DNA from: Poa pratensis
Lineage: Eukaryota > Streptophyta > Magnoliopsida > Poales > Poaceae
Direction: 5' to 3'
Assembly: GCA_947311845.1 (NCBI GenBank)
Contig: CAMZMU010000027.1
Location: 77,972,825-78,036,824 of the forward strand
Length of the DNA: 64,000 nucleotides
Numbering within the stretch: the stretch's first letter is position 1; every line of letters begins with the position of its first letter. Below, piece by piece: positions 1 through 12,200 of this stretch. Below the pieces are notes generated by a model. That model was given only the letters and a program-made list of their open reading frames with translations, was not told where the DNA came from and did no database searches. The position numbers were made by a program, and so were the translations under genes.

Positions 1-1039
1 GTCATTCCGTCTCACCACCAGAGGGGCCCGGCCTTGGGCCCGGCCTAGGCCGGCCAACCAAAAACAGCAAAACGAAAACTGCAATAGGTCTTGCATCCGG
101 ACTCCGTTTTCGATGTTCTTGGGCTCGTTGGAATCACCACAACGAGAACTACAAGATTATGCAGAGAAACATCATAGTCCAAAGATGGAGGATAAAACCA
201 AATGTAGAAAGGTAAGCCTCTCTAAAAAGGAATAGCCGGTGAAACATCCAACATAAAAAACGCAACGAGATATTCATATGAAATCCCTTTTTGATGAACT
301 GGAGCTTGGTATGGAGATAAACACAAACTCTAAATTCACACATGGATAAAAGCCATATAAGAACCAAGAAAGATGATATGCCAAGAATGCAAAGGTTTGA
401 GCTGTCCACAAAGATGCGATCAAGTTACTCACTTGGGAGCCCCTCTTGATAGTACGATGTCTATCTTATAACCTGGTCTCCCACTAACACCTTGAGAGCG
501 GTAAAATAGAAACCCTATCAAGATCATACCTTTGCCTTGCGCATTACACTTGAGCTAGATGATGACGATCTTGATCTCTTCAAGTGGACCACCTTTCTTG
601 ATTACGCTTCGCTTGATGAAGATTCACATGTTGCTCCCCCATACTCCAATGTGGGAGAGCCTCTTAGAGGCGCATCTTCACTTGACCAATATCTCCAAAT
701 GGGTGGCAAGATTCAAGCATAGGATTTCTTCGAGATGCTTTTCTTGAACTTGCACTTCATAATTTTTTCTTAATATATATGATGGCTTGTAGATAAACAT
801 GAATGTTCACTCATTCTTCTTTTCCAAGCCACACTTGCATTATGCTCAACTCTACACATGACCATTCTTCATATAAACCCTTGAATAGAGCATTGATCAT
901 CATGTAATCTAGAGTCCAACACATGAACTCCAATCTTTTCCTATGGTCAAGATCTAAAAGAATATCTCAATGCAAACATTAGTCCATAAGGATTGTCATT
1001 AATTACCAAAACCACACATGGGGACACCCTGCACTTTCA
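1..1039. repeat. Decayed repetitive sequence, possibly the end of an LTR
   Basis: No convincing gene is visible. The last part, a Lys/Asn-poor, A/T-rich stretch ending in TGCACTTTCA near 1039, resembles the 3' edges of several Triticeae LTRs, from memory. No matching second LTR, TSD or primer-binding site is in the window, so this could equally be another kind of dispersed repeat. The short open frames here (for example at 537-722) have no recognisable domain. Confidence 0.25.
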
Positions 1040-1149
1040 CTTCTCGACAAACTACCATAACTAGAACACTTCGCCAAAGTACCATAACACTAACTTCTCG
1101 ACAAAGTACCATAATACTAACTTCTCGACAAAATTAGTTAAGACTACCA

Positions 1150-1850
1150 CTAGATGATCTCCACCACAATCTTCACATCAAAGTTGCGGAGGTTGGTGTT
1201 CCATAGTTTTATCAGAACTGCTTGTCCAACCTGCAAATGATTTTCCCTGAAGGAACTGCTTCCACTCCTGCATGGTGTGCTTTTCTCATGGTCCTCGATA
1301 TCAACTATTTGAGCGACGATGGAAGAATGAAATAGTTTATCATCCTCATCCATCTCAGTGTCGTCGGCACCCGGCCACATTGTCTTCCTCATCAACATTG
1401 TCCGCTTCACCCTCGTCGACATTGTTCATAAAGATAGCAATCAGCATGGGTTGTGGTAAAGTCAAAGAATAACCATTTGTCCTAGACTGGTGAGATGGTT
1501 GTTGACAACAAAATGCTCCCATACTTCGCCGTGTAAACGGGTCTTCGGTTTGTGTTTCGTCAGTTCAATGTGGTATAAGTACCCGTGAGCAATAAAATGC
1601 ATATTTTCCCCGGTTAACTCCTTGGTCACTCCTTTAGCGCTGCATGGTCCACTATGTGGAACAAGATAAAAATAAACAAATATTAGATACTAAAAGAGAA
1701 TACAAGCTGTTTTAAGTGTATGAAAATGAATTGTTTGTTAATTACCACTGATTTTAAGTGCCCCTTGTGAAGTTCAAAAGTGAACGAGAATCCACTATTT
1801 GCTACCACCACGCAATATGACTTGCATACTTCGCACGCCACATCCGGTTT
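1150..1850 (-). pseudogene. Broken coding fragment with two tandem B3-like domains
   Basis: Read on the minus strand, about 1850-1740 encodes a patch with SGFSFTFELHKGHLKS. After a likely intron (about 1740-1655), 1655-1480 continues through HGEVWEHFVVNNHL and GQMVIL. An acidic linker rich in Asp/Glu follows. A second patch at 1240-1150 repeats the pattern with ENHLQVGQAVLIKLWN. The two patches share an N-H-L, G-Q, V, L spacing that resembles the C-terminal half of plant B3 (REM-type) DNA-binding domains. The frames do not join into one ORF, so this is a relic. The family is uncertain; it may be an uncharacterised grass repeat protein. Function, if any was retained, would be DNA binding in the nucleus. 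Confidence 0.3.
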
Positions 1851-2269
1851 TAAAAAGGGCTGAAATTTGACGAAAAACCACTAGATGGAATATATCTTGA
1901 TGCAAAGCCAATTATTTTAATTGATGAAAAACCTGCATGACCTTTACTAAATATTGGACATATGAGTGTCAGAGATTTTACGAAAGAAATGTTTTGAAGA
2001 GGCAGCCAGGCGGGATTCGGCCGACGGGAGTGATCGTGGCAGTGATGGTCCTCTTCTGTAGGTTCCTCGATTTCTCTACGTACAAAACTTGCGAGTGCAG
2101 ATGAATGACCAGGTCTGCACCATGGGTGCCCGGCCATCATCGTTCTTGTCCTTCCCTATTCTGGTGTTACAATTGTTGATTTCAAACTTAGCTTCTATTC
2201 CCGTTTGTTCACCACTGTTGCTTATGTTGTTTCATCCTTGCTCCGCTATTGGTTGCTCATACTTCTATC
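1851..2269. other. No gene seen
   Basis: This is the left flank of the first CACTA element and may continue the decayed minus-strand frame described at 1150-1850. I see no intact ORF, repeat or regulatory site that I can defend. Confidence 0.3.
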
Positions 2270-2380
2270 CACTACAGGAAAATGGCAATACGCCGACGGC
2301 CACCGCCTACGCCGACGGATTTTTGGCGGTGCCGTCGGCGTAGGGGCCGAGCAGGGCTGCCCAGCAAAGTGGCCGTCGGC

Positions 2381-3887
2381 TGATACGTCCATTTTGCGTC
2401 ACTATTTTATATCATAATTTACTGCTATTCATTGATATATTTCACATTTAGATGTTATACTTATGTTATTTTATCTTGTTTTTCATGTTTGATGATTATT
2501 GGAGAATTAACTGCCGGAGTCAGGATTCAGCTGAAAAAAGCATCGTCAAGACACCTTATTTCTGAAGATCAACAATTCACGGAAAAAATACAGATGTTCC
2601 TATTTTGTCAGATGCCGGAGCCATCCAAAAGGGGAGGCTGAGATGGGCCACGAGGGGCCCACACCACCCCACGGCGCGGGCCCCCTTCTGCCGCGCCGGG
2701 GCATGGTGTGGCCTCCCTGGCCCATCTCTGGCGCTCCCCCTTCGCGTACTTCATCCCCCAGAAATCCTAAGACGCGGGAAGTCATCGAAGAAATATTCCG
2801 CCGCCTCCACGAGGCAAAAACCACAGAGAGAGAGAAAAAGCTCTCCGGCAGGCAGACATCTGCCGGGGAAATTCCTTCCTGGAGGGGGGAAATCATCGCC
2901 ATCATCATCGTCATCACGCCGGACTTCATCGGGATCATTATCATCATCTCCATCGCTGTCACCATCATCTCCACCGCTCCACTTCGTTTCGCTGCAACAT
3001 CTAGAGTTATACTTTGTGTAGTTCATAGGGGAAACTTTCCCGGTGTTGATTACTACTTGTGGTTGATGCTATTAAGTTTTATCGGTGAATTGAAGTATAT
3101 GTCCAGATTGTTATTCATCATTACATCACCTCGGATCATGTTCCACATGATGTCTTGTGAGTAGTTCGTTTAGTTCTTGAGGACATGGGAGAAGTCATGC
3201 TGTTAGTAGTGGAACTATGTTGAGTAATATTTAATGGTTTGATATTTAAGTTGTGGTGTTATTCTTCTAGTGGTGTCGTGTGAATGTCGACTACATGACA
3301 CTTCACCTTTATGGGCCTAGAGGAATGCATTGTGCATTTGGCTACTAATTGTGGGGTTGCCGGACTGACAGAAACCTAAACCCCGTTAGTAAACCGGTGC
3401 ATGAGGGAGTGTAGGATCTCATAGTTTAAGTCTGTGGTTAGATTTATCTTAATTACTTCCTTGTGTCGCGGATGCTTGCAAGGGGTTTAATCACAAGTAT
3501 GTATTAGTCCAAGTTAGGGCAGTGCAATAGCATAGGTTCACCCACACAACACTTATCAAAACAATAAAGATTAATCAGCTGTAGGAAGCGAAAGCACTTG
3601 ACGAAATTCCCGTGTGTCCTCAAGAACATTTTGCCATCATAAGTAAACCAACCGGCTTATCGTTTGCTCTAAAAAGGATTGGGCACTCGCTGCAATTATT
3701 ATTACTGTCTTTTATTTACATGCATTTTATTTATCTGCAATATAAAAAACCCTAAAAACTTGTCTGCTAGTATTTAGAGTGATTCCTTGTTCAAAACTAC
3801 TTGTCAACACCTTCTGCTCCTGTTTGGGTTCGACACTCTTATTTATCGAAAGTACTACGATACACCCCCTATACTTGTGGGTCATCA
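2381..3887 (+). mobile_element. Solo LTR of a retrotransposon nested in the CACTA element
   Basis: The segment starts TGATACGTCC and ends GTGGGTCATCA, so it has canonical TG...CA borders. It interrupts the left subterminal repeat region of the CACTA element. The flanking 5-mers are TCGGC (2376-2380) and TTGGC (3888-3892), a target duplication with one CpG-to-TpG change. There is one LTR copy of about 1.5 kb and no internal gag-pol, as expected after LTR-LTR recombination. The sequence type is one I remember as very common in Triticeae genomes. Short ORFs inside it (for example 2600-3164) have no retroelement domain and are chance frames. Confidence 0.8.
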
Positions 3888-4258
3888 TTGGCCCAGATTA
3901 ACCGTTGGTGTACAGGGCTACGCCGATGACAAAGCCGTCGGCATAGCTATGTTTTCATTTTTTTTCTATTTTTCATTTAATATGGAATAATTCATATCTT
4001 TAAATTTGTAAATCGAAATTTAACAAATAAAATGTCTATAGATTAGAAAAATGAGAGGAATCCAAATATGACAACTATATCATATTTTGCATCACAAAAA
4101 CTCATTTAACTAGGTGAAATTACTTTCAAAAAATCGGCATAAACTCATTTAACTAGGCAAAATTAGGTAAAAGAAGAAAATTCCTAATACTTGGGGATTA
4201 TTCATAAAATGTGGACTACTCTTTGTGAAAATTAGATGGGTGCCATTTTGCACCATAT

Positions 4259-5455
4259 TGTTTTGAGGTTTTTTCACTTGCTTTGATTATTTTCAAAAAC
4301 GGTCAAAATGGCCATCATGACTATTCATCGAAAGAGGTCAAATTTTCTAAAACTCTCTATATTTCTGTGATATAACCACTAGTTTTGTACCATAAATGAT
4401 TCTTTAAAATATTTCAGACCAAACTATCAAACACTTGTAGTTCAAATTTGGATTACTTTCGGAAAATCAGCATAAACTCATTTAACTATGCGAAATTAGA
4501 TAGAAATTAAGACAATTCCTAATAATTGGGGATTATCCATAAAATGTGGACTACTCTTTGTGAGAATTAGATGGGTCCCATTTTGCACCATATTTTTTGT
4601 ACTTGGTTCACAAAAAAAGTCATTTTTGCCACTTAGAAAAAGGAAAATGATATTTATATTTTTTTTTTAAAAACCCCTTCGGAACCATTGTTTCCTATTG
4701 AAAGATACACCTATTTGTCGAATATGAGAACTTTATCACAAACTATGCCGTGGGAATGGCCATAACTCGGTCATTTGGCTTGAAACTTATAGATGTTTAT
4801 ACATGATTGACCTTTTTAGTAAAATATGTTTTTGAACAATTTGTCAAAAATCAAGTTTATCATTTATCATAGCACCTATTACACATAAAAGGACTCCATG
4901 TCAGAGGATATCTTTTTTTGAGGTTTTTTTTTTCACTTTATTTGATTTTTTTCAAAAAACAGTCAAAATGGCCACCATGACTATTCATCGAAAGAGGTCA
5001 AATTTTCTAAAACTATCGATGTTTCTGTGATATAACCACTAGTTGTGTACCTTAAAATGATTTAAAAAAATTCAGACCAAACTATCAAACACTTGTAGTT
5101 CAAATTTGGATTACTTTCGGAAAATCAGCATAAACTCATTTAACTAGGCGAAATTAGATAGAAATCAAGAATATTCCTAATACTTGGGTATTATCCATCA
5201 AATGTCGACTACTCTTTGTGAGAATTAGATGGGTGCCATTTTGCACCATAAATTTTGTACTTGGTTCACAAAAAAAGTCATTTTGGCCACTTAGAAAAAG
5301 GAATATGATATTCATAAAAATAATTTTGAAAAATCTCGGAACCATTGTTTGCTATATCAAGATACAACTATTTCTCGAATATAAGAACTTTATCACAAAC
5401 TATGCCGTGGAAATTGACATAACCTGATAATTTGGCTCCATGCTAGAGGATTTTT
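4259..5455. repeat. Tandem duplication of about 655 bp inside the CACTA element
   Basis: Two diverged copies follow each other, about 4259-4916 and 4917-5455. Landmarks appear twice in the same order: the TCAAAATGGCCA block at 4305 and 4965, the GACTATTCATCG block at 4319 and 4979, the GAAAATCAGCATAAACTC block at 4463 and 5119, and the AACTATGCCGTGG block at 4741 and 5400. A shorter third match to part of the unit lies at about 4130-4260. No coding capacity is evident. Confidence 0.75.
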
Positions 5456-6355
5456 TTTCATAGCAAGTTTATCGATGTTTCTGTGATGCAAAAGATGTTA
5501 TGGATATCATATTTAAATTCCTCTATTTTTTCTAATCGACTTAGACATTTTATTGATCAAATTTCGATTTACGGATTTAAAGATATAAATTATTCAATGT
5601 TAAATGTAAAAAGGAAAAAATAAAGTAAAATTCATTTTATTGTTATTTATTTAAAAAATATTATTACACAATCATTGTTATTTATTCAAATAAAATTTTA
5701 AAATTTATAAAATAAAAAAGTGTAAGATCATTACCCAGGGATTTATATGATTGATAGGATAGTAATATCAGTAAGTTCTAACTTCTCATTCGGAACGTAA
5801 TTTGGAAGGAACTCAAAATTTAAGCGTGCTTGGGCTCGAGCAATTTGGGGATGGGGTGACTGAATGGAAAGTTTGACCAGGGTAAGTACTTTGACCTGAA
5901 ATTAAGTGTGTAATCGGAGATTAAGTGTGTGGCTAAGTGGAAAATTTCGAAATAGAATTAAAAATATTAAAAAATTTAATTTTTTTTTGGAAAAAATATG
6001 ATTTGGCCTACGCCGATGCACTGTTACGCCGACGGCCATATGCCGACAGCAGCCCTCTGCGTAGCCCTATGCCGACAGCAATCTAGGCGATGACGACAGC
6101 TTTTGGCCATCGACGTATGCACAGTTTCCTGTAGTGATCGGTCCTTCCCTGCGACGTTCTTGTCCCCTTGCAGTAGTATTGGCTTGTTCAAATAGCTTCT
6201 TGCTTGGCATCCAATATCCCCGAGCGCCCATATTTCTCGATGATTGCCTCTCTTTTGCTCTGCATATGCCCATAGGTTATCACCTCTCTCACCGGGTGAG
6301 GGATAATCTTCCTCGAGACCATGTCTTAATGAAACCATCACACTCGTATTTCCTT

Positions 6356-6480
6356 CTCAACTGGGTCACCAAAATTGCATTTCCACCTCAATTGGGCCAC
6401 CAAATTTTCATTTTGGCCTCAACTGGGACACCAAACTTGCATCTCCGCCTTAACTGCGCCACCAAACTTGAATTTCGGCT
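6356..6480. repeat. Four-copy 31-bp minisatellite
   Basis: Four direct units sit at 6356, 6387, 6418 and 6449, each exactly 31 bp apart, with the core CAACTGGG.CACCAAA followed by TGCAT or similar. Because 31 is not a multiple of three, the array is not a protein repeat. It lies in unassigned sequence to the right of the CACTA element. Confidence 0.85.
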
Positions 6481-6876
6481 TGATATTTCATAAACCAAGT
6501 ATAACAGCATGATACAAGCGGTCTATAAAAGTTTAAATGACATATATTTACTGAGGTTAACGAGAGAGAAAATAATTGGGTTGTAAATTAAAAGCCAGTT
6601 GCAATGTGTGCTACAAGATAGTTTGTTAGAGTGTAAGGTGAGTCGAATATTAATAAAATGAGCATCTTGATCTACTGTTATATGTTCGCTATTGTACTTC
6701 CTATAGATGACATATCAATATGACATATCAATGAGTATCTAGATCTACTGTTATCCCTGCTCTGATAAAAACTTTGGTAAGATCTCAGTCCCACGGCAGG
6801 GAGTAGCTAGGGAGAGCTGTCGTGAAAAGAGCAAATCAAAGTTAATGAAGGGCAAAGCTAGACGGAAATTCGCATT
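6481..6876. other. No gene seen
   Basis: A/T-rich intergenic sequence. A short phrase (ATCTAGATCTACTGTTAT and its near copy) occurs twice around 6662 and 6735. Nothing else is recognisable. Confidence 0.4.
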
Positions 6877-7125
6877 GGCACCAGGGAGCATATGCTCCCG
6901 GTATTTTCAAAAAAAATCAAAATTTTTAATCTTATCAAAAAAATCTGAAAAAAAATCATGCACGTACCTAACCTTGGTATGCACCACCATGTTTTTTTTC
7001 GCGCCGAAATGACATCGTACGCGCCCTGTACAAAAATGACAAATTTCCTGTCTACGTGCATGAGTTTTTTTAATTTTTTTTAATAAGTTTTCCAATTTTG
7101 AATTGTTTTATTTCTCCCGGGAGCC
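6877..7125. mobile_element. Small MITE-like element with GGCACCAGGGAGCATA-type ends
   Basis: The left end GGCACCAGGGAGCATA and the inverse of the right end, GGCTCCCGGGAGAAAT, are imperfect terminal inverted repeats around an A/T-rich core of about 250 bp. The left end also holds the palindrome GGGAGCATATGCTCCC. A related element with CATATGCTCCC at both ends lies at about 53472-53778. No clear target duplication was found, so the superfamily is not assigned. Confidence 0.55.
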
Positions 7126-7345
7126 AAACGGCGCTAGACAGCTTGACTACTAGACATATATACACCATAGCTACCAGCTGTACACAGGTTACTAATTGCA
7201 GCATCGATTGCAAGCAGAGCGATGGAACATCCGTAGGTTGTGATAGGCCTGCAGCTACTGCCGGCTACGAGCATATAAATGCAAGAACGTATAGTGGATG
7301 CATGATTAATGGGTGGAAGAGGGAGAAATAGTGGGGAACATCAAG

Positions 7346-7460
7346 TTTTTTTTTGAAACCGGGCAAGTGGTTTGCCTTTTCAATGATATAGAAGAAGTGA
7401 ATTGCCCTGTTTATAAGGAAAACTGACCGAAAAGCGGATACAACAACACAACGCACCACG
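7346..7460 (-). mobile_element. 3' end of a LINE-like retroposon (piece 1 of 3)
   Basis: On the minus strand this segment ends CCCGGTTTC followed by a run of nine A (poly-T at 7346-7354 on the plus strand), the 3' signature of a non-LTR retroposon. The body is interrupted at 7460 by CACTA-1 and appears to continue at 19076-19858 and then 46462 to about 46990. No reverse transcriptase is present in any piece, so it is a deleted or non-autonomous copy. I could not find a matching target-site duplication at the far end. Confidence 0.5.
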
Positions 7461-7479
7461 CACTAGTAGAGAACCCACC

Positions 7480-7672
7480 TCTAGTACCGGTTGTAGATGG
7501 CCTTTAGTACCGGCCACACAACCGGTACTAAAGGGTCGGCACTAAAGGGGTAACCCTTTAGTACCGGCACCTAAATAAAACCGGTACTAAAGGGTCTCCA
7601 CGTGGGCGAACAGGCGAGCTCGACCCTGAGGACCTTTAGTACCGGTTTGTAATACAAACCGGTACTAAAGGT
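7480..7672. repeat. Left subterminal repeat array of CACTA-1
   Basis: Six or so copies of TTTAGTACCGG occur in both orientations, several forming short palindromes such as ACCGGTTTGTAATACAAACCGGT. By analogy with En/Spm, subterminal repeats are binding sites for the element's own proteins during excision. That role is inferred. Confidence 0.8.
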
Positions 7673-7885
7673 TCCTGTTTTTTTTGCTTATTATTTCAGG
7701 GGGGTTTTGGTTTTTTTTTCTTTTCGATTATTTTTCGGGGTTTAGGGTTTCTGTTTTTTCCTTTTCGCTCATTTTTCAGGGTTTCGGAGGAGATCGCGTA
7801 TAAAGTACTCACTACACATATAAAGTAGTCATTATACACATACAAAGTACTCTCGTCACATATAAATTTAAGTACTCCTAATTAA

Positions 7886-10800
7886 TTACAATGGAGCCGG
7901 TTCCCTTGTAGCATCGACTGCCGGCGGTTCCCTTGTAGCATCGACTGCAGGGGGTGGAGGTGGTCTTTCGTGAAAGTGGAATTCACCGTGTTCATCTATG
8001 ACATGTGTAAGTAAGAATCCCGCCAATTCCTCCGCAATAGCTTTTACGCGGTTGCGTGGTAGGAGCTGGCTCCGCTTGTTTGACATCTTTAAAAGAAGGA
8101 AATAAAATCAGCTATGATCGAAACTAAACACAATTGATGCATGGTGGCAAAATAAAAGTTGTGTATGATGTTCACGTACCTCTCGATTTCTTACACTCTT
8201 GACTCTCTCATTGACCTTCGTGTGAATGTACTCGCAAACGTTGTATCCACATAGTTCTGTCCCCTGTGGTTGTCGCGGACACCACTATATATACAAGAAT
8301 ATAATTTAATCAAATAATAATCAAGAGAATGATAATGGTATTAGAAAGATACACGTAGTAGTACTTACGTTGTTAGACTTGAACTCCAGCTTTTCTGGCC
8401 ATACACCGCGTTCTTCCGCTTTGAACTTTCTGTAAACCCTGTCCGGAAAAGAAAATGAATTGAGTAGTTATTACTTATACTTTTGATATCCGGAAATGAA
8501 CGAAAGAGGCTGATATAGTGCGATTGAAATTACCTCTTGAGCATTAGACGCATGCTTTTGTATTCATTATGATCTTTCCTTAGTGAGTCCCAGACTTCAA
8601 CTTCTCCTTCCTCGAGTCTAATGATTAGCAGAATGTAGTGGAACCTGCGCACGTTTATATACGCAGGTATTCAGAACTTATCGATTACACTTTATATCGG
8701 GGAAGCAAAATAGAATGTGTAGAAGACGGTAAAACTCACCCGAAGTTGTAAGGAAATAGTATTTCCTTTTTGGTACTTTGTCGCTTAAAGAACGTTAGCA
8801 AAACGTCCTCTGTGTTCACGGGATTTTCATCCACGGTCTTGACATGAACTTTATCCGGGTCAATGAAACCAATGTCCCAGATTCCTTCGAGTCTGCATTC
8901 ACGTATCTTCATTCTGCATAATTAGCGTACAAAAGAATTTTGTGACGATAATTACAAGCAATGAACGAGAGCTTATAACTATAGATAATTAAATTACACG
9001 AATAAATTACTTACAGACAATAGCAGCTGATGAGAGATTTGTCGAGAGCACGTTGATTGTACATCTGAAAAAGTTCTCGGAACTCAACATGCACACAATA
9101 TTCTCGGAAGTAGTGTTGTTCCTTAACCGCCGCCATGAGATAGAATTTCCCTTCTTTTGCGGCGGTCATGTACCAGCGATTCAAATTCCATAACTGTGTT
9201 GTTAGCTGGCTCGGATTTTCCACCATAGGCAGCCCGAGTTCAAAATCAAATCGTGGGGCAATCTCCGCCATGGGGTAACCTGAGTCGCCAAGGACAACTT
9301 CTCCATGCTCGATTTCCCGAGTTTCAGAAGGTACAATGAGCGGGGCGAGCGATTGTGCTTCTTGTTCTCCGAGCTGGGCAACTCCTTTCCCGCACAATTT
9401 CTCTTGCTCATTCTGCGAGGAAAGTACCTTGTCAATACCTCGCTCGTAGTCTGAAATGGGCGGAGGTGGAGGGTCATATAGGTTGTCAACGGTTTGATCT
9501 TTTACCTCATTTGGTATAGTCTTCAGAAGTTCCTTTATGGGGTCAAGTCTTGCCTCCACTCTTTCCTTCTTTTTCTGCTCAAAAAAGGCTCTCGACCCTT
9601 CACGTAGGCTCTCAGCTATTTCCTGCTGAGTCATCTCAGAAGTTAACTTCTCAGGAGCCTTGACTTCCTTGGGGTTCTCAGGAGCCCGCACACTTTTTCC
9701 ACGTTTCTTGACAGGGGTGGACGACGGGAACAGCTTCCGCTTTGTCAAGTTACTAGTGGGCGCATCAGTCGGTTGACGGGACAGCGCGGGAGATGGACTC
9801 GCGGCGGGATCCCAAACTTCGTGGGGGGAGGCGGGTGGACTTTGATGTGGTGAATGTCTAACGGGAGGAGTCGGTGGCCTTGGCTCCGAGTCTGGAAACT
9901 TGATGTATTTCTTCTTCCATAGAACGATACCAAACTCAACATCTCCCAATGTCTTCTCGCCTTCAGCTCCAGGAAATTCAAGACGTATTGCGTTGAATCC
10001 CGGCATAACTTTCGTGACCCCGACACGAGCAAATCCAGGCGGAATCACACCAAAATGGAAGGTTTCTCCAGGTTGATGTCGTAAAGCATAGCCAGTCGCC
10101 ACCGGACAAGTAATGTTCATCATCGGCGCATGTAACTCACAATTTGTCTTCTCCGTGATATCATCCACGGGGTAGTGAGCCGCCGATGGTTCAGCAACTG
10201 GTTCATCAACTGCAGGATCTTGTAGCTGCGTGGAACCCACGCTGCTTTTCCGCTGAGATGGGCAGGCATCGCCTGCAGGATCTTCTACTCGCAGTTGAGA
10301 TTCCCTGGTCTGGGTCATTGAGGCCAGTTGCTTCTGCACATCCTGCACCGTGCGTTCTAATGCAGTAACCCTCTCCGCCTCCCTCTTCTTACTTCTGCAA
10401 TGTTTTCTATAAGTTGCAACGTCTTCCGGAAACCCTTCAAGAAAACCAACCCCGCCTCCTCTGGCTCGACATCGCCCCAGTGTTCTTTATTCCCGAGGGC
10501 TTGTGAAAGCTCGTCGTCCTCTCTATCGGGAACAAATTTTCCCTCCTTGACTAGTACTATGACATTTTTTATTTTTCTGATGACTCTTCTAATTTTTCTC
10601 CGCCATTTTCCCTTTGCAACAATCAGCCCTGTTTCTGGGTGCAACACTGCCCCATGCGCGAACAACCAGAACTTGGACCTGTCGGGCCAGTGATCCCTTT
10701 TAGTCGCAGCTCGTCTTCATAGGCTTGCCACTTAGGCAAGGCAGTCTTGTAGCCACCTGAGCCCAAATGATGGAAATATTTCTTCTTCGAGGCATTCAAC

Positions 10801-11659
10801 TTATTTTGTGTCGATCGGGCCACAGAGACGCCCGAATTCTTATACGCCGCAAATTCAGCCCAATCATCTTTTAGCTTCTCTAGATGTCCTTTGAAAACTA
10901 TATCTTTGTTCCCATATTTTCTCCACAATGTGTTCTTCCAGTTGTTGAATTGCTGGGCCATCTTGCTAAGAGTCCACTCCTTGACTTTATCCTTCATCTT
11001 CTGTGGGAGATCTGCCGGTAGGTTGAATTTAGACATCATCGAGTCCCAAAGGGTCTCTTTAATTCTTTCCTCGAGATATTTTGCGCCTATGTTGGCTTTC
11101 TTCGGCTCATTCCATTCTGTCACAGTGATCGGGACCATGTCCCTTACAAAAACTCCGCACTGCCGTACATATTTATTGTAGATTCCATCGGGTTTCTCTG
11201 GTTTGCCTTTGAAGGTAACTTCGTCGATCGACAACGTTGCACCTTCCGGGAGCTTTAACCCTTGGGCCGGGCCTCGTACGGGGATTGACGACTTAGATCC
11301 AGAGGGCTGAAAGAAAAATGTTTCGTTAATAAGTGCGCATATAAATCAATTAATGCATCTAGCTATAGTGATCAACAAGACTTAATATATACCTTCTTCT
11401 TAGCTAGGGCATCGTCCGCCTTAGATCCAGACGGTTCTTCTTCGTCGTCGTCGTCATCTCTGAATTTTTCTAACTCAAGTCCCTCACCGGAGTCATTCAA
11501 ACATTTCGCGCTGAATTCTTCGGCGTCTTCTCCGTCGGAATCTTCTCCATCGGAATATTCTCCATCGGAATTGGGTCCGGCAGCGGTGTTATATATTATT
11601 TGTTGGAGACGGTCTTCTTCCTCCAAATCTCGGACGAAGGTGGGGGCATCGTCCGCCAT
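7886..11659 (-). pseudogene. CACTA-1 second gene: DNA-binding-like region fused to an Ulp1-type protease
   Basis: This is a multi-exon minus-strand gene. It starts with an acidic exon at 11659. A basic region follows (about 11300-10640) with KYVRQCGVFVRDMV and QFNNWKNTLWRKYG, typical of the plant transposon Ptta/En-Spm family. A long exon (10348-9011) carries a YPVDDI...PGF...VMPGF region (like DUF8039, from memory) and a Pro/Lys-rich middle. The last exons encode a C48/Ulp1 cysteine protease: HYILLI with the catalytic His and EVWDSL with the Asp (about 8640-8590), then QPQGTELCGYNVCEYI with the Gln and Cys (about 8265-8215), ending in RVKAIAEELAGF. A reading-frame change near 10660 suggests it is broken. 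Ulp1 enzymes cleave SUMO-like conjugates; the role in the transposon is unknown. Confidence 0.75.
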
Positions 11660-11682
11660 AGCTCAATGTCACTGCAAATTTT

Positions 11683-12200
11683 GAAACTTAGCAATATTTC
11701 TAACTTAACAATATTTCTAACTTAGCAATATTTGAAACTTAGCAATATTTCAAACTTAGCAATATTTGAAACTTAGCAATATTTGAAACTTAGCAATATT
11801 TCTAACTTAAAATATTTGAACTTAACAATATTTCTAACTTAGCAATATTTGAAACTTAGCAATATTTCAAACTTAACAATATTTCAAACTTAGCAATATT
11901 TGAAACTTAGCAATATTTGAAACTTAGCAATATTTGAAACTTAGCAATATTTCAAACTTTACAATATTTCTAACTTAACAATATTTGAAACTTAGCAATA
12001 TTTGAAATTTAGCAATATTTCAAACTTAACAATATTTCAAACTTAGCAATATTTGAAATTTAGCAATATTTCAAACTTAGCAAAATTTCAAACTTTACAA
12101 TGTTTCAAACTTTACAATGTTAAACTATATTTGAAACTTAGCAATATTTGAAATTTGCAATATTTGAAACTTTGCAATTAATATTTTCTAACACATTTTC
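11683..12200. repeat. A/T-rich minisatellite, unit about 17 bp (CTTAGCAATATTTGAAA)
   Basis: Roughly 28 head-to-tail copies of CTTAGCAATATTTGAAA and close variants run from just upstream of the second gene's first exon to about 12200. A related array of ACACATTTTCTAAATTTGCT units follows at 12300-12440. The position corresponds to the leader or first intron of the CACTA-1 second gene. No protein is encoded. Confidence 0.9.

Larger units (their letters stand above)
2270..6136. mobile_element. Non-autonomous CACTA transposon (DTC) with a solo LTR inside
   Basis: The ends are CACTACAGGAAA at 2270 and its exact inverse TTTCCTGTAGTG ending at 6136. Both are flanked by the 3-bp target duplication ATC (2267-2269 and 6137-6139), the size typical of CACTA elements. 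Subterminal copies of the motif ACGCCGACGGC in both orientations lie just inside each end (about 2290-2380 and 3905-3950 left, 6010-6115 right) and would be transposase-binding sites. The interior is A/T-rich and has no TNP2 or other transposase frame, so it would depend on a related autonomous element. It contains an LTR insertion at 2381-3887 and an internal duplication at about 4259-5455. Confidence 0.9.

Noticed and set aside
2600..3164. Coding frames inside the solo LTR
   Set aside because: No gag-pol or other domain; overlapping frames on both strands; position within an LTR.
6356..6480. CRISPR-like array
   Set aside because: Units are contiguous with no spacers, and the genome is a plant nuclear one.
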